Below are positions 9,287 to 18,097 of a stretch of 64,000 nucleotides of DNA, piece after piece. The stretch is from JAABRB01 sp963735025 (GTDB lineage Bacteria > Pseudomonadota > Gammaproteobacteria > Burkholderiales > SG8-39): contig CAVTJG010000014.1 of NCBI GenBank assembly GCA_963735025.1, positions 124,001-188,000 of the forward strand, given 5' to 3'. The stretch's first letter is position 1. Every line of letters starts with the position of its first letter. The notes below the pieces were generated by a model. That model was not told where the DNA came from. It did not search any database and saw only the letters and a program-made list of their open reading frames with translations. A program made the position numbers and the translations under genes.

Positions 9287-11080
9287 GCCGGTCCTGCATG
9301 GGTCATGTTGAGAAGAAACTTCTGCATATCCCAGGCACCCGTCGGGCAGCGCTCTGCGCACATGCCGCAATGCAGGCAGACGTCCTCGTCCTTCACCATC
9401 ACGCGCTGGGTCTTGAGCGTGTCGGAGACGTAGAGGTCCTGGGTGGTGTTCGTCGCCGGCGCGCGCAACCGCTGGCGGAGATCCGGTTCTTCACCGTTCG
9501 CGATGAAGTTGATGCAATCGGTCGGACAGATGTCGACGCAGGCATCGCACTCGATGCACAGCTTCTCGTTGAAGACGGTCTGCACGTCGCAGTTCAGGCA
9601 GCGCTGGGCCTCGAGGTACCCGCGCTTCGGATCGAAACCGAGCTCGACCTCGATCTTGATGTCCTTCAGCGCGACCCGCTTCTCGGCGTGATGCACCTTG
9701 TAGCGCTTCTCGATGGAGATATCGTTGTCGTAGCTCCACTCGTGGATGCCCATCTTCTGGCTGACGAGCGTCACCCCCGGTGCCGGCCGCTCGCGCGGGA
9801 TCTTCGCCGTTGCAGGCCTTGTCGATCGAGATCGCGGCATCGTGGCCATGCGCCACTGCCCAGATGATGTTCTTCGGCCCGAATGCCGAATCCCCGCCGA
9901 AATACACCTTCGGGTTCGTCGACTGGAACGTGGCCGGATCGAGGGTCGGCAGACCCCACTCGTCGAACTCGATGCCCGCGTCGCGCTCGATCCATGGAAA
10001 GGCGTTCTCCTGGCCGATCGCAACGAGCACGTCGTCGCACTCGAAGTGCTGGTCGGGTTCACCGGTCGAAACGAGCTTGCGACGACCCTTGGAGTCGTAT
10101 TCGGCCTTGACCTTTTCGAACCACACGCCGGTCAGCTTGCCGTCCTGGTGGCTGAACGACTTCGGGACGTGAAAGTTCAGGATCGGGATGTCCTCGCCGA
10201 TCGCGTCTTCCTTTTCCCACGGCGACGCCTTCATCTCCTCGAAACCCGAGCGGACGATCACCTTCACGTCCTCGCCGCCCAGGCGGCGCGCGGTGCGGCA
10301 GCAATCCATTGCGGTATTGCCACCACCGAGCACGACCACCCGTTTCCCGATCGTCGAGATGTGACCGAAGGACACGCTGGAGAGCCAGTCGATCCCGATG
10401 TGGATGCGCGCCGCAGCTTCCCGCCGTCCGGGAATCTCGAGGTCCTTGCCACGCGGTGCGCCGCACCCGATGAAGACGGCGTCGTAATCTTCGTCGAGCA
10501 CCGCCTTCAGCGACTCGACGCGGCTGCCGAACCGCGTTTCCACGCCCATGTCGAGGATGTAGCCCATCTCCTCGTCGATCACCGATTCGGGGAGCCGGAA
10601 GCGCGGGATCTGGGTACGGATCATCCCACCCGCGAACGGATCCTGGTCGTAGACGACGACGTGATAGCCGAGCGGCATGAGATCGCGCGCCACCGTGAGC
10701 GACGCGGGCCCTGCCCCGATGCACGCAATGCGCTTGCCGTTCTTTTCCTTCGGGATGGCCGGAAGGCGCGCGCGAATGTCGTCCTTGTTATCCGCTGCAA
10801 CGCGCTTCAACCTGCAGATCGCCACGGCCTCCTTCTCGACCCGTACGCGCCGGCACGCCGGCTCGCATGGCCGATCGCACGTGCGACCGAGGACGCCCGG
10901 AAAAACGTTCGATTCCCAGTTGACCATGTAGGAGTCGGAGTACCGACCCGCCGCGATGAGCCTGATGTATTCGGGGACCGGAGTGTGCGCCGGACAGGCC
11001 CACTGACAATCCACGACCTTGTGGAAGTAGTCGGGGTTCTTGATGTCAGTCGGCTTCACGTTGCTGATGCTCCACGGCAC
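9244..11080 (-). CDS. GltD-like FAD/NAD(P) oxidoreductase fused to 2x[4Fe-4S] ferredoxin (KorC-like), with one apparent frameshift
   Basis: Electron-transfer subunit of the Kor complex. The amino-terminal part has the GltD iron-sulphur cysteines (DCQWACPAHTPVPEYI, GRTCDRPCEPACRR), the FAD motif GAGPASLTVARDL, and an NAD(P) motif VVLGGGNTAMDCCRTARRLG. The carboxyl-terminal part has two ferredoxin motifs, CIECDACVDICPTDC and CLHCGMCAERCPTG. The two halves are in different frames: the upstream frame reads SIDKACNGED, and the downstream frame resumes at IPRERPAPGVTLVSQKMG. Removing one base of the GAAG near 9802-9808 restores one 611-residue product. The start is uncertain: GTG 11080 is chosen, because the frame has no closer start codon, but coding-like sequence (EFRRTDHER) lies just upstream and GTG 11290 is possible. 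Confidence 0.82.
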
Positions 11081-11413
11081 ACGCTCATGGTCGGTGCGGC
11101 GGAACTCCGTGCCGGATCGGCAACCGGAGGTGCGATGCGCTGAGATTCTGGATCTACGGCGGCGCTCACTGCTCGCTTCGAGAAACGCGACAAGGCTCGC
11201 AACAACTTGGGCGGATAAGGAAAAGTAATTGTAACACCCGTACCGGGGAAAACTGCAGCGGATTGCAGCTTGCGCGTGCTGCCGGTTCACACCGCGCCAT
11301 GGGGAAGACGCTCGCCGGCCGGATCCAACCCGGCAGCAGGATGCCGGCGCGAGCAGGTCGATAACCGCCGATGCCCGCGGCCGAGACAGGGGCTTTCGAG
11401 CCGCGACTCGGCG

Positions 11414-12828
11414 CTACTCCGGAAGCCGCGGTCGGCGGCGTCCGAATCCGGTTGCGAGCTCGAATGCGTTGCCGGCCCGCAGCACCAGGTCCTCGCGGTG
11501 CATGGGCCCGACGATCTGCAGCCCGACGGGCAATCCCTCGCGCGTGAAACCACACGGCACCGTCATCGCGGGCTGCTGGGTGAGGTTGAATGGAAAGCTG
11601 AAGGGCGTCCAATCGATCCAGCGTGCCTCGCTACCGTACTCGGACGGCGCGATCCGTCCCGCCTCGAATGCGGCACCGCGAGAGCGGGCGTAAGCAGCAG
11701 ATCGAACTTCTCGTGAAAGGCCCGCATATGGGTGCCCAGCGCGGCACGCGCCGCAACCGCGTCCAGATAGCTGCACAGGGACGTGACATTCTCCTGCGCG
11801 GTAGATCCCCTGGAGTCCCGGCTCGAGCATCGCAAGCTTGTCCGGCGGCAGGTGGCGCAGGCCGTTGTACGCACCGACCGTCCAGTGACTCCAGTAGAGC
11901 TCGCTGCAATCCGCGAATCCCGGATCGACCTGCTCGACCTGTCGCACCCAGCGCCTCGACCGTGCGCACGGCTTCGGCGACGCGCGCCTCGACATCAGGG
12001 TCCACCTTGCGCACATATCCCAGGCGCGGACTGTAGGCGATCGCGCATTCCCCGCATGCCGGCATGCAGCGCAACGGTCCAATCCGTACCGGCATACGGC
12101 AGCGCGTGCCAGTCCCGGGAATCGGGTCTTGCCAGGACGTTCAGCAACAGCGCGCAATCCGCCGAGGTGCGCGCCATCGGACCCACGTGCGCCACCGTGC
12201 CGAACGGGCTGAGCGGCCAGGCCGGCACCCGACCGAAACTCGGCTTGATCCCCGTCACGCCGGAGAACGCCGACGGGATCCGGATCGAGCCCCCGCCGTC
12301 GGTCCCGATGGCGAGCGGCCCGAGGCCGGCCGCGAGCTGGGCGGCCGCGCCCCCGCTCGAACCGCCCGGCGTCCGCGCGAGGTTCCAGGGATTCCGGGTG
12401 ACACCGGTGAGCGGGCTATCGGTGACCCCTTTCCAGCCGTACTCGGGAGTCGTGGTCTTGCCGAGGATGATCGTCCCGCTCTCCCGCAAGCGGGCCACAG
12501 CGGGGGCATCGTCCGGCCAGGGTCCCGCGGGATCGATCGTGCGCGACCCCCGCAACGTCGGCCAGCCACGGGTGAGCAGCAGATCCTTCACCGACACCGG
12601 CACGCCGTCCAGCGGTCCGAGCGGGTCGCCTCGCCCCCAGCGCGCCTCGGCGGCGCGCGCCGCCGCCAGGGCACCGTCGGCATCGACGATGCAGAACGCG
12701 TTGATCTGCGCGTTCAGCGCGTCGATTCGCGCCAGCACCGAGCGCGTCACTTCCACCGGCGAAAGATCACGCGCGCGAAAGCGCGCGACCATTTCGGTCG
12801 CGCTCAGATAGCCGAGTTCCTGATCCAT
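11414..12828 (-). pseudogene. Amidase-signature hydrolase gene broken by about four frameshifts
   Basis: The 5' two-thirds reads well as an amidase (GatA/AtzF superfamily): LDGVPVSVKDLLLTRGWPT with the catalytic lysine, and TPGGSSGGAAAQLAAGLGPL followed by GTDGGGSIRIPSAFSG with the two catalytic serines. From about 12060 down, the coding potential hops frames: YSPRLGYVRKVDPDVEARV in one, DPGFADCSELYWSHWTVGAYN in a second, NVTSLCSYLDAVAARAALGT in the third, then WIDWTPFSFPFNLTQQPAMT and GLPVGLQIVGPMHREDLVL to the stop. All the carboxyl-terminal amidase blocks are present in order, so nothing large is missing. The start at 12828 has a GGGAG site. Either a recent pseudogene or local base-calling errors. 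Confidence 0.85.
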
Positions 12829-12959
12829 CCAGTCGCTCCCTCGCAAAGACTGTCACACACCCCCGCGCCACGTCGCTATGTGACCCAGGTTCCGGAGGAA
12901 TTGAAACCGGTGCGCGTAGTCTTCATCTCATCGAAAGCACATTCCTATTGGAGCACGAG

Positions 12960-13283
12960 ATGACAGTAGAACACGCAACCCAGGCCGATTTCGGCGCCAA
13001 GGTACTGCAATCCGAGACCCCGGTTCTGGTGGACTTCTGGGCCGCCTGGTGCGGACCCTGCCTCGCCGTGGCGCCGACGCTGGACGCGCTCGCCGCGGAG
13101 CAGGCCGGCAAGCTCAAAGTCGTGAAGGTGAACGTGGACGAGGAGCGAGCGCTGGCCGGCGCGTTCCAGATCCGCTCCATTCCGACCATGATCCTCTTCA
13201 AGGACGGCAAGCCGATCGACGCGGCCATGGGCGCCATGCCCAAGCCCATGCTCGAAAAATTCGTCGGGCGGCACCTGCAGTAA
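12960..13283 (+). CDS. Thioredoxin
   Basis: Small cytoplasmic dithiol oxidoreductase of 107 residues with the WCGPC active site at residues 30-34, preceded by VLVDFWAAW, and the cis-proline segment SIPTMILFKDGKPID. The ATG at 12960 follows GGAGCACGAG; an earlier TTG adds four residues only. It is followed after 26 nt by a small DUF2892 membrane protein, so the two are probably co-transcribed. It is divergent from the broken amidase gene. The sequence resembles TrxA/TrxC-type thioredoxins, but no zinc-ribbon extension is present. Confidence 0.93.
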   Translation: MTVEHATQADFGAKVLQSETPVLVDFWAAWCGPCLAVAPTLDALAAEQAGKLKVVKVNVDEERALAGAFQIRSIPTMILFKDGKPIDAAMGAMPKPMLEKFVGRHLQ

Positions 13284-13309
13284 TTTCCTTCACGATACGG
13301 AGTCCACCG

Positions 13310-13537
13310 ATGAAAATGAGCACCGAACGCATCATCCGCATCTTTGCGGGCGCAGTGATCCTGACTTCGCTCGCGCTCGGCTATTTCCACAGCCCGTACT
13401 GGTACTGGTTGACGGCCTTTGCGGGATTCAACCTGTTCCAGAGCGGATTCACCGGCTTTTGCCCGCCGGAAATGCTGCTGCGCAAGTGCGGATTGGAGCG
13501 CGCTGGAAGCGCGAAAAAACCAGAACCTATCTCATAG
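13310..13537 (+). CDS. DUF2892 / YgaP-like inner-membrane protein
   Basis: A 75-residue protein with two hydrophobic helices (RIFAGAVILTSLALGYF and WYWLTAFAGFNLFQSGFTGF) followed by the conserved CPPEMLLRKCG tail. This matches DUF2892 proteins, which resemble the membrane part of YgaP rhodanese and are often next to thioredoxin or rhodanese genes. The start at 13310 follows ACGGAG. Function is unknown; the paired cysteines and the thioredoxin neighbour hint at a thiol or sulphur role, which is inference. Confidence 0.85.
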   Translation: MKMSTERIIRIFAGAVILTSLALGYFHSPYWYWLTAFAGFNLFQSGFTGFCPPEMLLRKCGLERAGSAKKPEPIS

Positions 13538-13582
13538 TCCCACGCGGCCACGACCGTGACGATTTTGGCCGAGAGCTAGGTT

Positions 13583-13885
13583 CTATAGTCCCAGCATTGT
13601 CCCGATTCGGGTGACGTAGTCGCCCACCTTCACGGCGTCGTCGATCAGCTCGTCGCCCGCGCGGTGCAGGAGATCGCGGACCTTCTCGAGGCTCGATTGC
13701 ACCTCGTGACCGGGCGGCTGGGGTGAGCGCAGCGCGGAGCGCAGCTGGTCCACCTCGCTCCGCAGCGTCGCGATGTCACTGGACCCTTCGCGCACCTTCT
13801 CGAGATCATGCTCCAGCGCGTCGACGAGGCGCGTTACCTCGTTGAAGTCGACCCCTGCTGGTCTGTCATTCCGGTCCGTGCTCAT
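13583..13885 (-). CDS. Small coiled-coil protein of unknown function
   Basis: A 100-residue hydrophilic protein, start ATG 13885. Residues about 16-75 show heptad-like spacing of leucine and valine (EVTRLVDALEHDLEKV, TLRSEVDQLRSAL, SLEKVRDLLHRAGDEL), consistent with a coiled coil; the tail VKVGDYVTRIGTMLGL is short and hydrophobic. I do not recognise a named family. It converges with the thioredoxin-DUF2892 pair, whose end is 45 nt away. Confidence 0.6.
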   Translation of the reverse strand: MSTDRNDRPAGVDFNEVTRLVDALEHDLEKVREGSSDIATLRSEVDQLRSALRSPQPPGHEVQSSLEKVRDLLHRAGDELIDDAVKVGDYVTRIGTMLGL

Positions 13886-14062
13886 TCGCTCGCCTTCCAG
13901 TCCTGCGCGGGCATCACTCTCCGCTGACCATTCCATTCTAGAACCTATCGCGCATTCCCGCGCGGACGCGGATGCGGCCTGCCTTAGAATCGCGTCTGGA
14001 CCGGGGATGACTCCGCTGCAATTCGCGGCAATATCGCAACGACAAACGAGGACGACCGCGCT

Positions 14063-14680
14063 ATGGCACAGGATCTGACAGCCGACCGTCTCGCGATCCG
14101 CGAGACGGTCGAGAACTGGGTACTTTATCGCGATGCCGGCGACTGGGAACGATTTCGCACTGTCTGGGACAAGGACGGATGGATGACCGCGACCTGGTTC
14201 CAGGGTACGGCAGCGGATTTCATCGCAATGAGCCGCGAGGGCTTCGAGAAGGGAATCGTCTTCTTGCATTTCCTCGGCGGATGGACGTGCGATATCGCCG
14301 GCGATCGTGCGATCTCGCAGACCAAGATGACGATCAGTCAGCGCGGTCTCGCAGAAGGCGTGCTGGTGGATGTCGTGTGCACGGGACGCTTCTACGATTT
14401 CTTCGCAAAGCGCGAAGGCCGCTGGGGCATCGTGCGCCGGCAGCCGATTTACGAGAAGGACCGTCTCGATCCGGTAGATCCGTCGGCGACGCTCAAGCTG
14501 GACCCGGCCCGCCTTGCGAAGTTTCCCGAGGGATATCGGCACCTCGGGTACCTCCAGTCGGCGGTCGGATTGAACGTCAAGAATAATCTGCCCGGCTTGC
14601 GCGGGCCTGAGGTGGCCAAGCTCTACGCCGAGGGCAAGGCGTGGCTCGAGGGATCGCCGCGACCGGGGGAGCCGCTCTAA
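14063..14680 (+). CDS. SnoaL-like / NTF2-fold protein
   Basis: A 205-residue protein whose first 130 residues fit the NTF2-like SnoaL_4 fold: RLAIRETVENWVLYRDAGDWERF, then TVWDKDGWMTATWFQGTAADFIAM, and GRFYDFFAKREGRWGIVRRQPIYEKD. This family includes ring-hydroxylase-like and dehydratase-like small enzymes, so the exact reaction cannot be assigned. No signal peptide or membrane segment is visible. Spacing to neighbours on both sides exceeds 100 nt, so it is probably a single-gene unit. Confidence 0.7.
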   Translation: MAQDLTADRLAIRETVENWVLYRDAGDWERFRTVWDKDGWMTATWFQGTAADFIAMSREGFEKGIVFLHFLGGWTCDIAGDRAISQTKMTISQRGLAEGVLVDVVCTGRFYDFFAKREGRWGIVRRQPIYEKDRLDPVDPSATLKLDPARLAKFPEGYRHLGYLQSAVGLNVKNNLPGLRGPEVAKLYAEGKAWLEGSPRPGEPL

Positions 14681-14789
14681 GGAACGGAATCGTGAGGCGC
14701 GGAACCGGGCATCCGCGGGTTCCGAGCACCGCAGAGATGATGCAAAATCGCTCTAGCCGCTCCAGAAAAAATAGTCGGAGGAGACACGT

Positions 14790-15212
14790 ATGCGCCTATC
14801 GAAGACCGACCTGATTCGTGGCGCGAGCTGCGTTGCCCTCGCAGGCGCATTGGCACTCGCGCTCGGGGCGTGCAGCAAGGAGGAGCCGCCCAAGGCCGTG
14901 CAGCCCGCAGTCGCGCGCCCGGCAGCCCCGCCAGAAGCCAAGGCCGGCGAGATCCGGACTGAGCCGAGCGCGCCGGCGCCGATGCCGAAGATGGATCCGA
15001 ATGCGCAGCTCGCCGGCAAGGTCGAGTCGGCGCTCCGCGCGACTCCGGGACTCGAGGCGCTTGCGGTCGATGTCGTCGCCGCGGAGGGCGCCGTGACGAT
15101 ATTCGGCACGGCGGACGCGCGCGAAAGTATTGATAAGGCTGGGAAAGTGGCTTCCGGCGTGCCTGGCGTGAAGTCGGTTCAGATCAAGATCGTCGTGGTG
15201 CGCGGATCCTGA
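14790..15212 (+). CDS. BON-domain lipoprotein
   Basis: A 140-residue envelope protein. Residues 1-28 are a lipoprotein signal with the lipobox LGAC before SKEEPP, followed by an Ala/Pro-rich linker to about residue 70. The carboxyl-terminal BON domain (LAGKVESALRATPGLEALAVDVVAAEGAVTI, then KAGKVASGVPGVKSVQ) is the OsmY-type phospholipid-binding fold. A GGAGGAG site precedes the ATG. It is probably an outer-membrane or periplasmic stress lipoprotein; no operon partner is evident. Confidence 0.85.
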   Translation: MRLSKTDLIRGASCVALAGALALALGACSKEEPPKAVQPAVARPAAPPEAKAGEIRTEPSAPAPMPKMDPNAQLAGKVESALRATPGLEALAVDVVAAEGAVTIFGTADARESIDKAGKVASGVPGVKSVQIKIVVVRGS

Positions 15213-15284
15213 TCCGCACCCACGCGCGTCAGCCCCTTTTCGTCTTCGACGTCTGCCGAGCGCCTCGTCGCCCGACCGGCGCGT

Positions 15285-15758
15285 TCATTTCGCGGTTTCG
15301 GGAACGCGCGGCATCTCCGCGTAGTTCTCGCCACCCCAATCGGGCGCTTCCTCGACGCCAAAGAAATTGAGCTCGATCACGAGCCCGTCGGGGTCCTTGA
15401 TGAACGTCTGGAACAGCTTGAATTCGGGAAGATAGCGGTTACGGCGCTCGATGCCCTTCGCCTCGAGATGCGTCTGCAGCTTCTCGTGGTCGGTGGCAAG
15501 GAAAGCGATGTGGTCCACCACGCCCGAGTTGTCGCTCGCCGACTTGGGCGTAGTGCCCAGGTAGTAGAGTTCCTGGTTGGGCACGCCGGCCGGGCCCATG
15601 TGCACCTGGATCTTGCCGCCCACACCGAGCCAGTAGCCCGGGAACGGAAAATCGGGCCGCGGCATCACCTCGAAACCCAGGACATCGCAGTAAAAATTCT
15701 TGGTGCGCTCCAGGTTGTTTGCGCGCACGAAATAGTGGTTCAGTTCAGTGACCGGCAT
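15285..15758 (-). CDS. VOC-family (glyoxalase/bleomycin-resistance fold) protein
   Basis: A 157-residue vicinal-oxygen-chelate protein: ELNHYFVRANNLERTKNFYCDVLGFEVM at the amino end, GGKIQVHMG, then GVVDHIAFLATDHEKLQTHLEAKG, FIKDPDGLVIELNFFG. The H, H and E of these segments are placed as metal ligands in glyoxalase I and extradiol dioxygenases. The start has GGAG 8 nt upstream. It lies 108 nt downstream of the dehalogenase-like gene on the same strand and may be co-transcribed. The substrate is unknown. Confidence 0.8.
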   Translation of the reverse strand: MPVTELNHYFVRANNLERTKNFYCDVLGFEVMPRPDFPFPGYWLGVGGKIQVHMGPAGVPNQELYYLGTTPKSASDNSGVVDHIAFLATDHEKLQTHLEAKGIERRNRYLPEFKLFQTFIKDPDGLVIELNFFGVEEAPDWGGENYAEMPRVPETAK

Positions 15759-15866
15759 TTGGCGTTCTCCTAGCTAAGTCCTTGCTGCGTCGTATGTTCG
15801 ATGGTAGCGCCCCGCGCGCCCTGCGCCAAGGTGCACTGCGATAATCGCGGGTGCCCGGAAAGTCGC

Positions 15867-16769
15867 CTAGCGCGATCGCGATTCGACCCAGTTCCGGATG
15901 GCGGCGCCGATCTCGTCCGGGGAATCCTCGTGCACGTAGTGGAGACCTCGGACCGTGACCTCGGTCTGGTTGGGCCACGCGCGACAGATCTCGCGGTGCT
16001 TGCCAACCAGCACCGCACCCGGTTCCGCGTTGATAAAGAGCTTGGGAATCTGGCTAGCACCGAGCCAGGCGCTGTTCCGCTCGATGATCGCGAGGACATC
16101 GGCCGGTTCGCCCTCGATTGGCAGCTCCCGCGGCCAGGTGAGAGTCGGCCGGCGATCTTCGCCCGGATTGCGAAAAGGTCGGCGATATTCGTCCATCTCC
16201 TCCGCGGTGAGCTTGCGCATGACCATAGCGGGCAGGATCCGCTCGACGAAGAAATTCTGCTGCAGGACGAGTTCCTCCCCTTCCGGGGAGCGAAATCGCC
16301 GGAAGAGCGCCTGCACCTCTGGGGGCCACTGGTCCCAGCTGAAATTTCCCACCAGTGCCTGGACGTAGGCGATCCCCCGCACGGCGTCCGGGTGATGGCG
16401 TGCCCAAGTGAATCCGAGCTGGGAACCCCAGTCGTGCGCAACGAGCGTGACGTTACAGTCGATTCCGAGCGTGTCCAGCAACCCGTCGATGTAGCGCTGG
16501 TGCTCGACCAGCCGGTAGGAGCCAGGCCCCGAACCCGCGAGTTTTTCCGAATCGCCCTGCCCGATGTTGTCGATCGCGATGCACCGTCCGAGCCCAGTCA
16601 GGTGGGGTATGACGTTACGCCACATGAACGAAGAAGTGACGTTTCCATGCAGGAAGACGAACGGGTCACCCTGCCCGACTTCGACGTAAGCCATGCGCTT
16701 GCCCAGAACCGTCGCATGACGTTTGGGGTAGCGCATCGTCTGGTTTGGTGTACTTCCCGAACCGGTCAT
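15867..16769 (-). CDS. Haloalkane dehalogenase-like alpha/beta hydrolase (LinB/DhaA type) with Gln at the catalytic acid site
   Basis: A 300-residue alpha/beta hydrolase closely resembling the LinB/DhaA subgroup. It has the oxyanion/halide-binding HGN at 41-43, the nucleophile elbow VAHDWGSQ with D113 and the halide-binding W114, LFINAEPG, and the catalytic histidine in LHYVHEDSPDEIG (H277). In LinB and DhaA the acid is a Glu in the segment after GIA (YMEAIA-like); here it reads GIAYVQALVG, with Gln at residue 137 encoded by CAG. Either activity is altered or another acid substitutes. The start is ATG 16769; ATG 16736 is an alternative. Confidence 0.85.
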   Translation of the reverse strand: MTGSGSTPNQTMRYPKRHATVLGKRMAYVEVGQGDPFVFLHGNVTSSFMWRNVIPHLTGLGRCIAIDNIGQGDSEKLAGSGPGSYRLVEHQRYIDGLLDTLGIDCNVTLVAHDWGSQLGFTWARHHPDAVRGIAYVQALVGNFSWDQWPPEVQALFRRFRSPEGEELVLQQNFFVERILPAMVMRKLTAEEMDEYRRPFRNPGEDRRPTLTWPRELPIEGEPADVLAIIERNSAWLGASQIPKLFINAEPGAVLVGKHREICRAWPNQTEVTVRGLHYVHEDSPDEIGAAIRNWVESRSR

Positions 16770-17127
16770 GCGCCAAGAATACCGCGGTTGCGTGCGGCTG
16801 CCTGGCGCCTGGTCCGGACTCCAGTGCTTTCAGCCACTTGCCCCGACGCGCGCAGAGTAACCGCCGCGCACCAGAATGACGCACCGTTTCAGGCGGGCAT
16901 ATTCCCGGCCGCTCCGCCGCGTGCTACCGTTCTGGCACGACTGGGCGCGACACGAATGCGGTCCGGCATCTGGGATCCTGCCATTAGGGTGGATGGCGCA
17001 ATTCGTTCGATTTGCAATCTTCGAGATTTGAAACGTTGAACTTAGGAACCTTGAACTTTTCTCCTCGAATGACACTCTCTTCGGGGGCAGTGGGCGGGTC
17101 GTCGTCGGTCAACCGGATGGGCCGAAT
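16770..17127. other. 358-nt divergent intergenic region without a recognisable gene
   Basis: This lies between the minus-strand dehalogenase and the plus-strand protease. The only structure I see is a direct repeat of TTGAACTT at 17036-17043 and 17051-17058 (period 15). No convincing sigma-70 pair or RNA gene was found. Confidence 0.5.
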
Positions 17128-18057
17128 GTGAGAAGAGCAGCGCTCTATAGCAGTTCCCGCAAGCCGCGGACCGCGGTACCGTCACGACAAGCTGGCGCCC
17201 CCGCCGAGGTTTCCGCGCCGCCGGCCCTCGACCCTGCGAACGCGCCACGCACTTCGCGCCTGCGCAGGCTCGGCAAGCGCCTCGAGCGCCCGCTTCTGGT
17301 CCTGACCGGCATCCTGGTCGCGCTCGCGCTCATCTTCGCCTACGAGACCAAGTCGCCCACGCAGCGCGAGATCACCCAGCGCGACATCGACCTCGCGGTG
17401 CTGCGCACGCTCGAGACCAAAGCCATGCCGTCGGCTTCCGCCAAGGCGTACGAGGTCATTCGCCCCTCCGTCGTGCGCGTCCGCGGACTCGGGCCGAACG
17501 CGAGCGAGGACGAGGACACCGAGCGCGGCGTCGGCACTGGGGTGATCATCGTCGACAAGGGCACGATCCTCACCAATCTTCACGTCGTCGCCGGCGCCGA
17601 GAACGTCAGCGTCACGTTTGCGGACGGGACGGAATCGCCGGCGACCGTCATCGGCGTGCGCCTCGAACACGACCTCGCGGTCCTGCAGCCCAAGACCGTT
17701 CCCGACGATGTGGTGCCGGCCACGATGCGCTCGACGAGCGACCTCCGGCCCGGGGATGAAGTGGTCGCAGTGGGCTTTCCGTTCGGCATCGGACCTTCGG
17801 TATCGGCGGGTGTGATCTCCGGGCTGCGGCGAGATTTCCGCTCCCCCGAGGGCAAGCGCGTGCTGACGAATCTCATCCAGTTCGATGCGGCGGCCAATCC
17901 CGGCAGCTCCGGCGGCCCGCTCGTGACCACCCAGGGCGAGGTGATCGGCATCGTCACCGCGATCCTGAATCCCACCGAGCAGCGCGTATTCGTCGGCATC
18001 GGGTTTGCGGTGCCGATCGAGAATGCGGCGGGTGCAGTGGGACTATCGCCGTTCTGA
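17128..18057 (+). CDS. Membrane-anchored trypsin-like serine protease (S1C, DegP-like without PDZ)
   Basis: A 309-residue protease. A basic amino-terminal tail is followed by one membrane helix (LLVLTGILVALALIFAY, about residues 56-72), then the chymotrypsin-fold domain with the triad His in TILTNLHVVAGAENV, Asp in LEHDLAVLQ and Ser in NPGSSGGPLV. No PDZ domain follows, so it is shorter than DegP/DegS. The start codon is GTG at 17128. It precedes the moxR-DUF58-vWA genes by 40 nt on the same strand, suggesting a common envelope quality-control operon. Confidence 0.85.
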   Translation: MRRAALYSSSRKPRTAVPSRQAGAPAEVSAPPALDPANAPRTSRLRRLGKRLERPLLVLTGILVALALIFAYETKSPTQREITQRDIDLAVLRTLETKAMPSASAKAYEVIRPSVVRVRGLGPNASEDEDTERGVGTGVIIVDKGTILTNLHVVAGAENVSVTFADGTESPATVIGVRLEHDLAVLQPKTVPDDVVPATMRSTSDLRPGDEVVAVGFPFGIGPSVSAGVISGLRRDFRSPEGKRVLTNLIQFDAAANPGSSGGPLVTTQGEVIGIVTAILNPTEQRVFVGIGFAVPIENAAGAVGLSPF

Positions 18058-18097
18058 AATCGCAGTTACCGCGGATCAATCACAGAGGCAGGGAGAC

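Noticed and set aside
6452..9433. 993-codon open frame on the plus strand opposite korBA
   Set aside because: Same reason: fully antisense to two clear enzyme genes, no ribosome site, low-complexity composition.
16770..17127. Small RNA or sigma-70 promoter pair in the divergent region
   Set aside because: Only a short direct repeat is visible; no hairpin plus T-tract or well-spaced promoter boxes could be supported.
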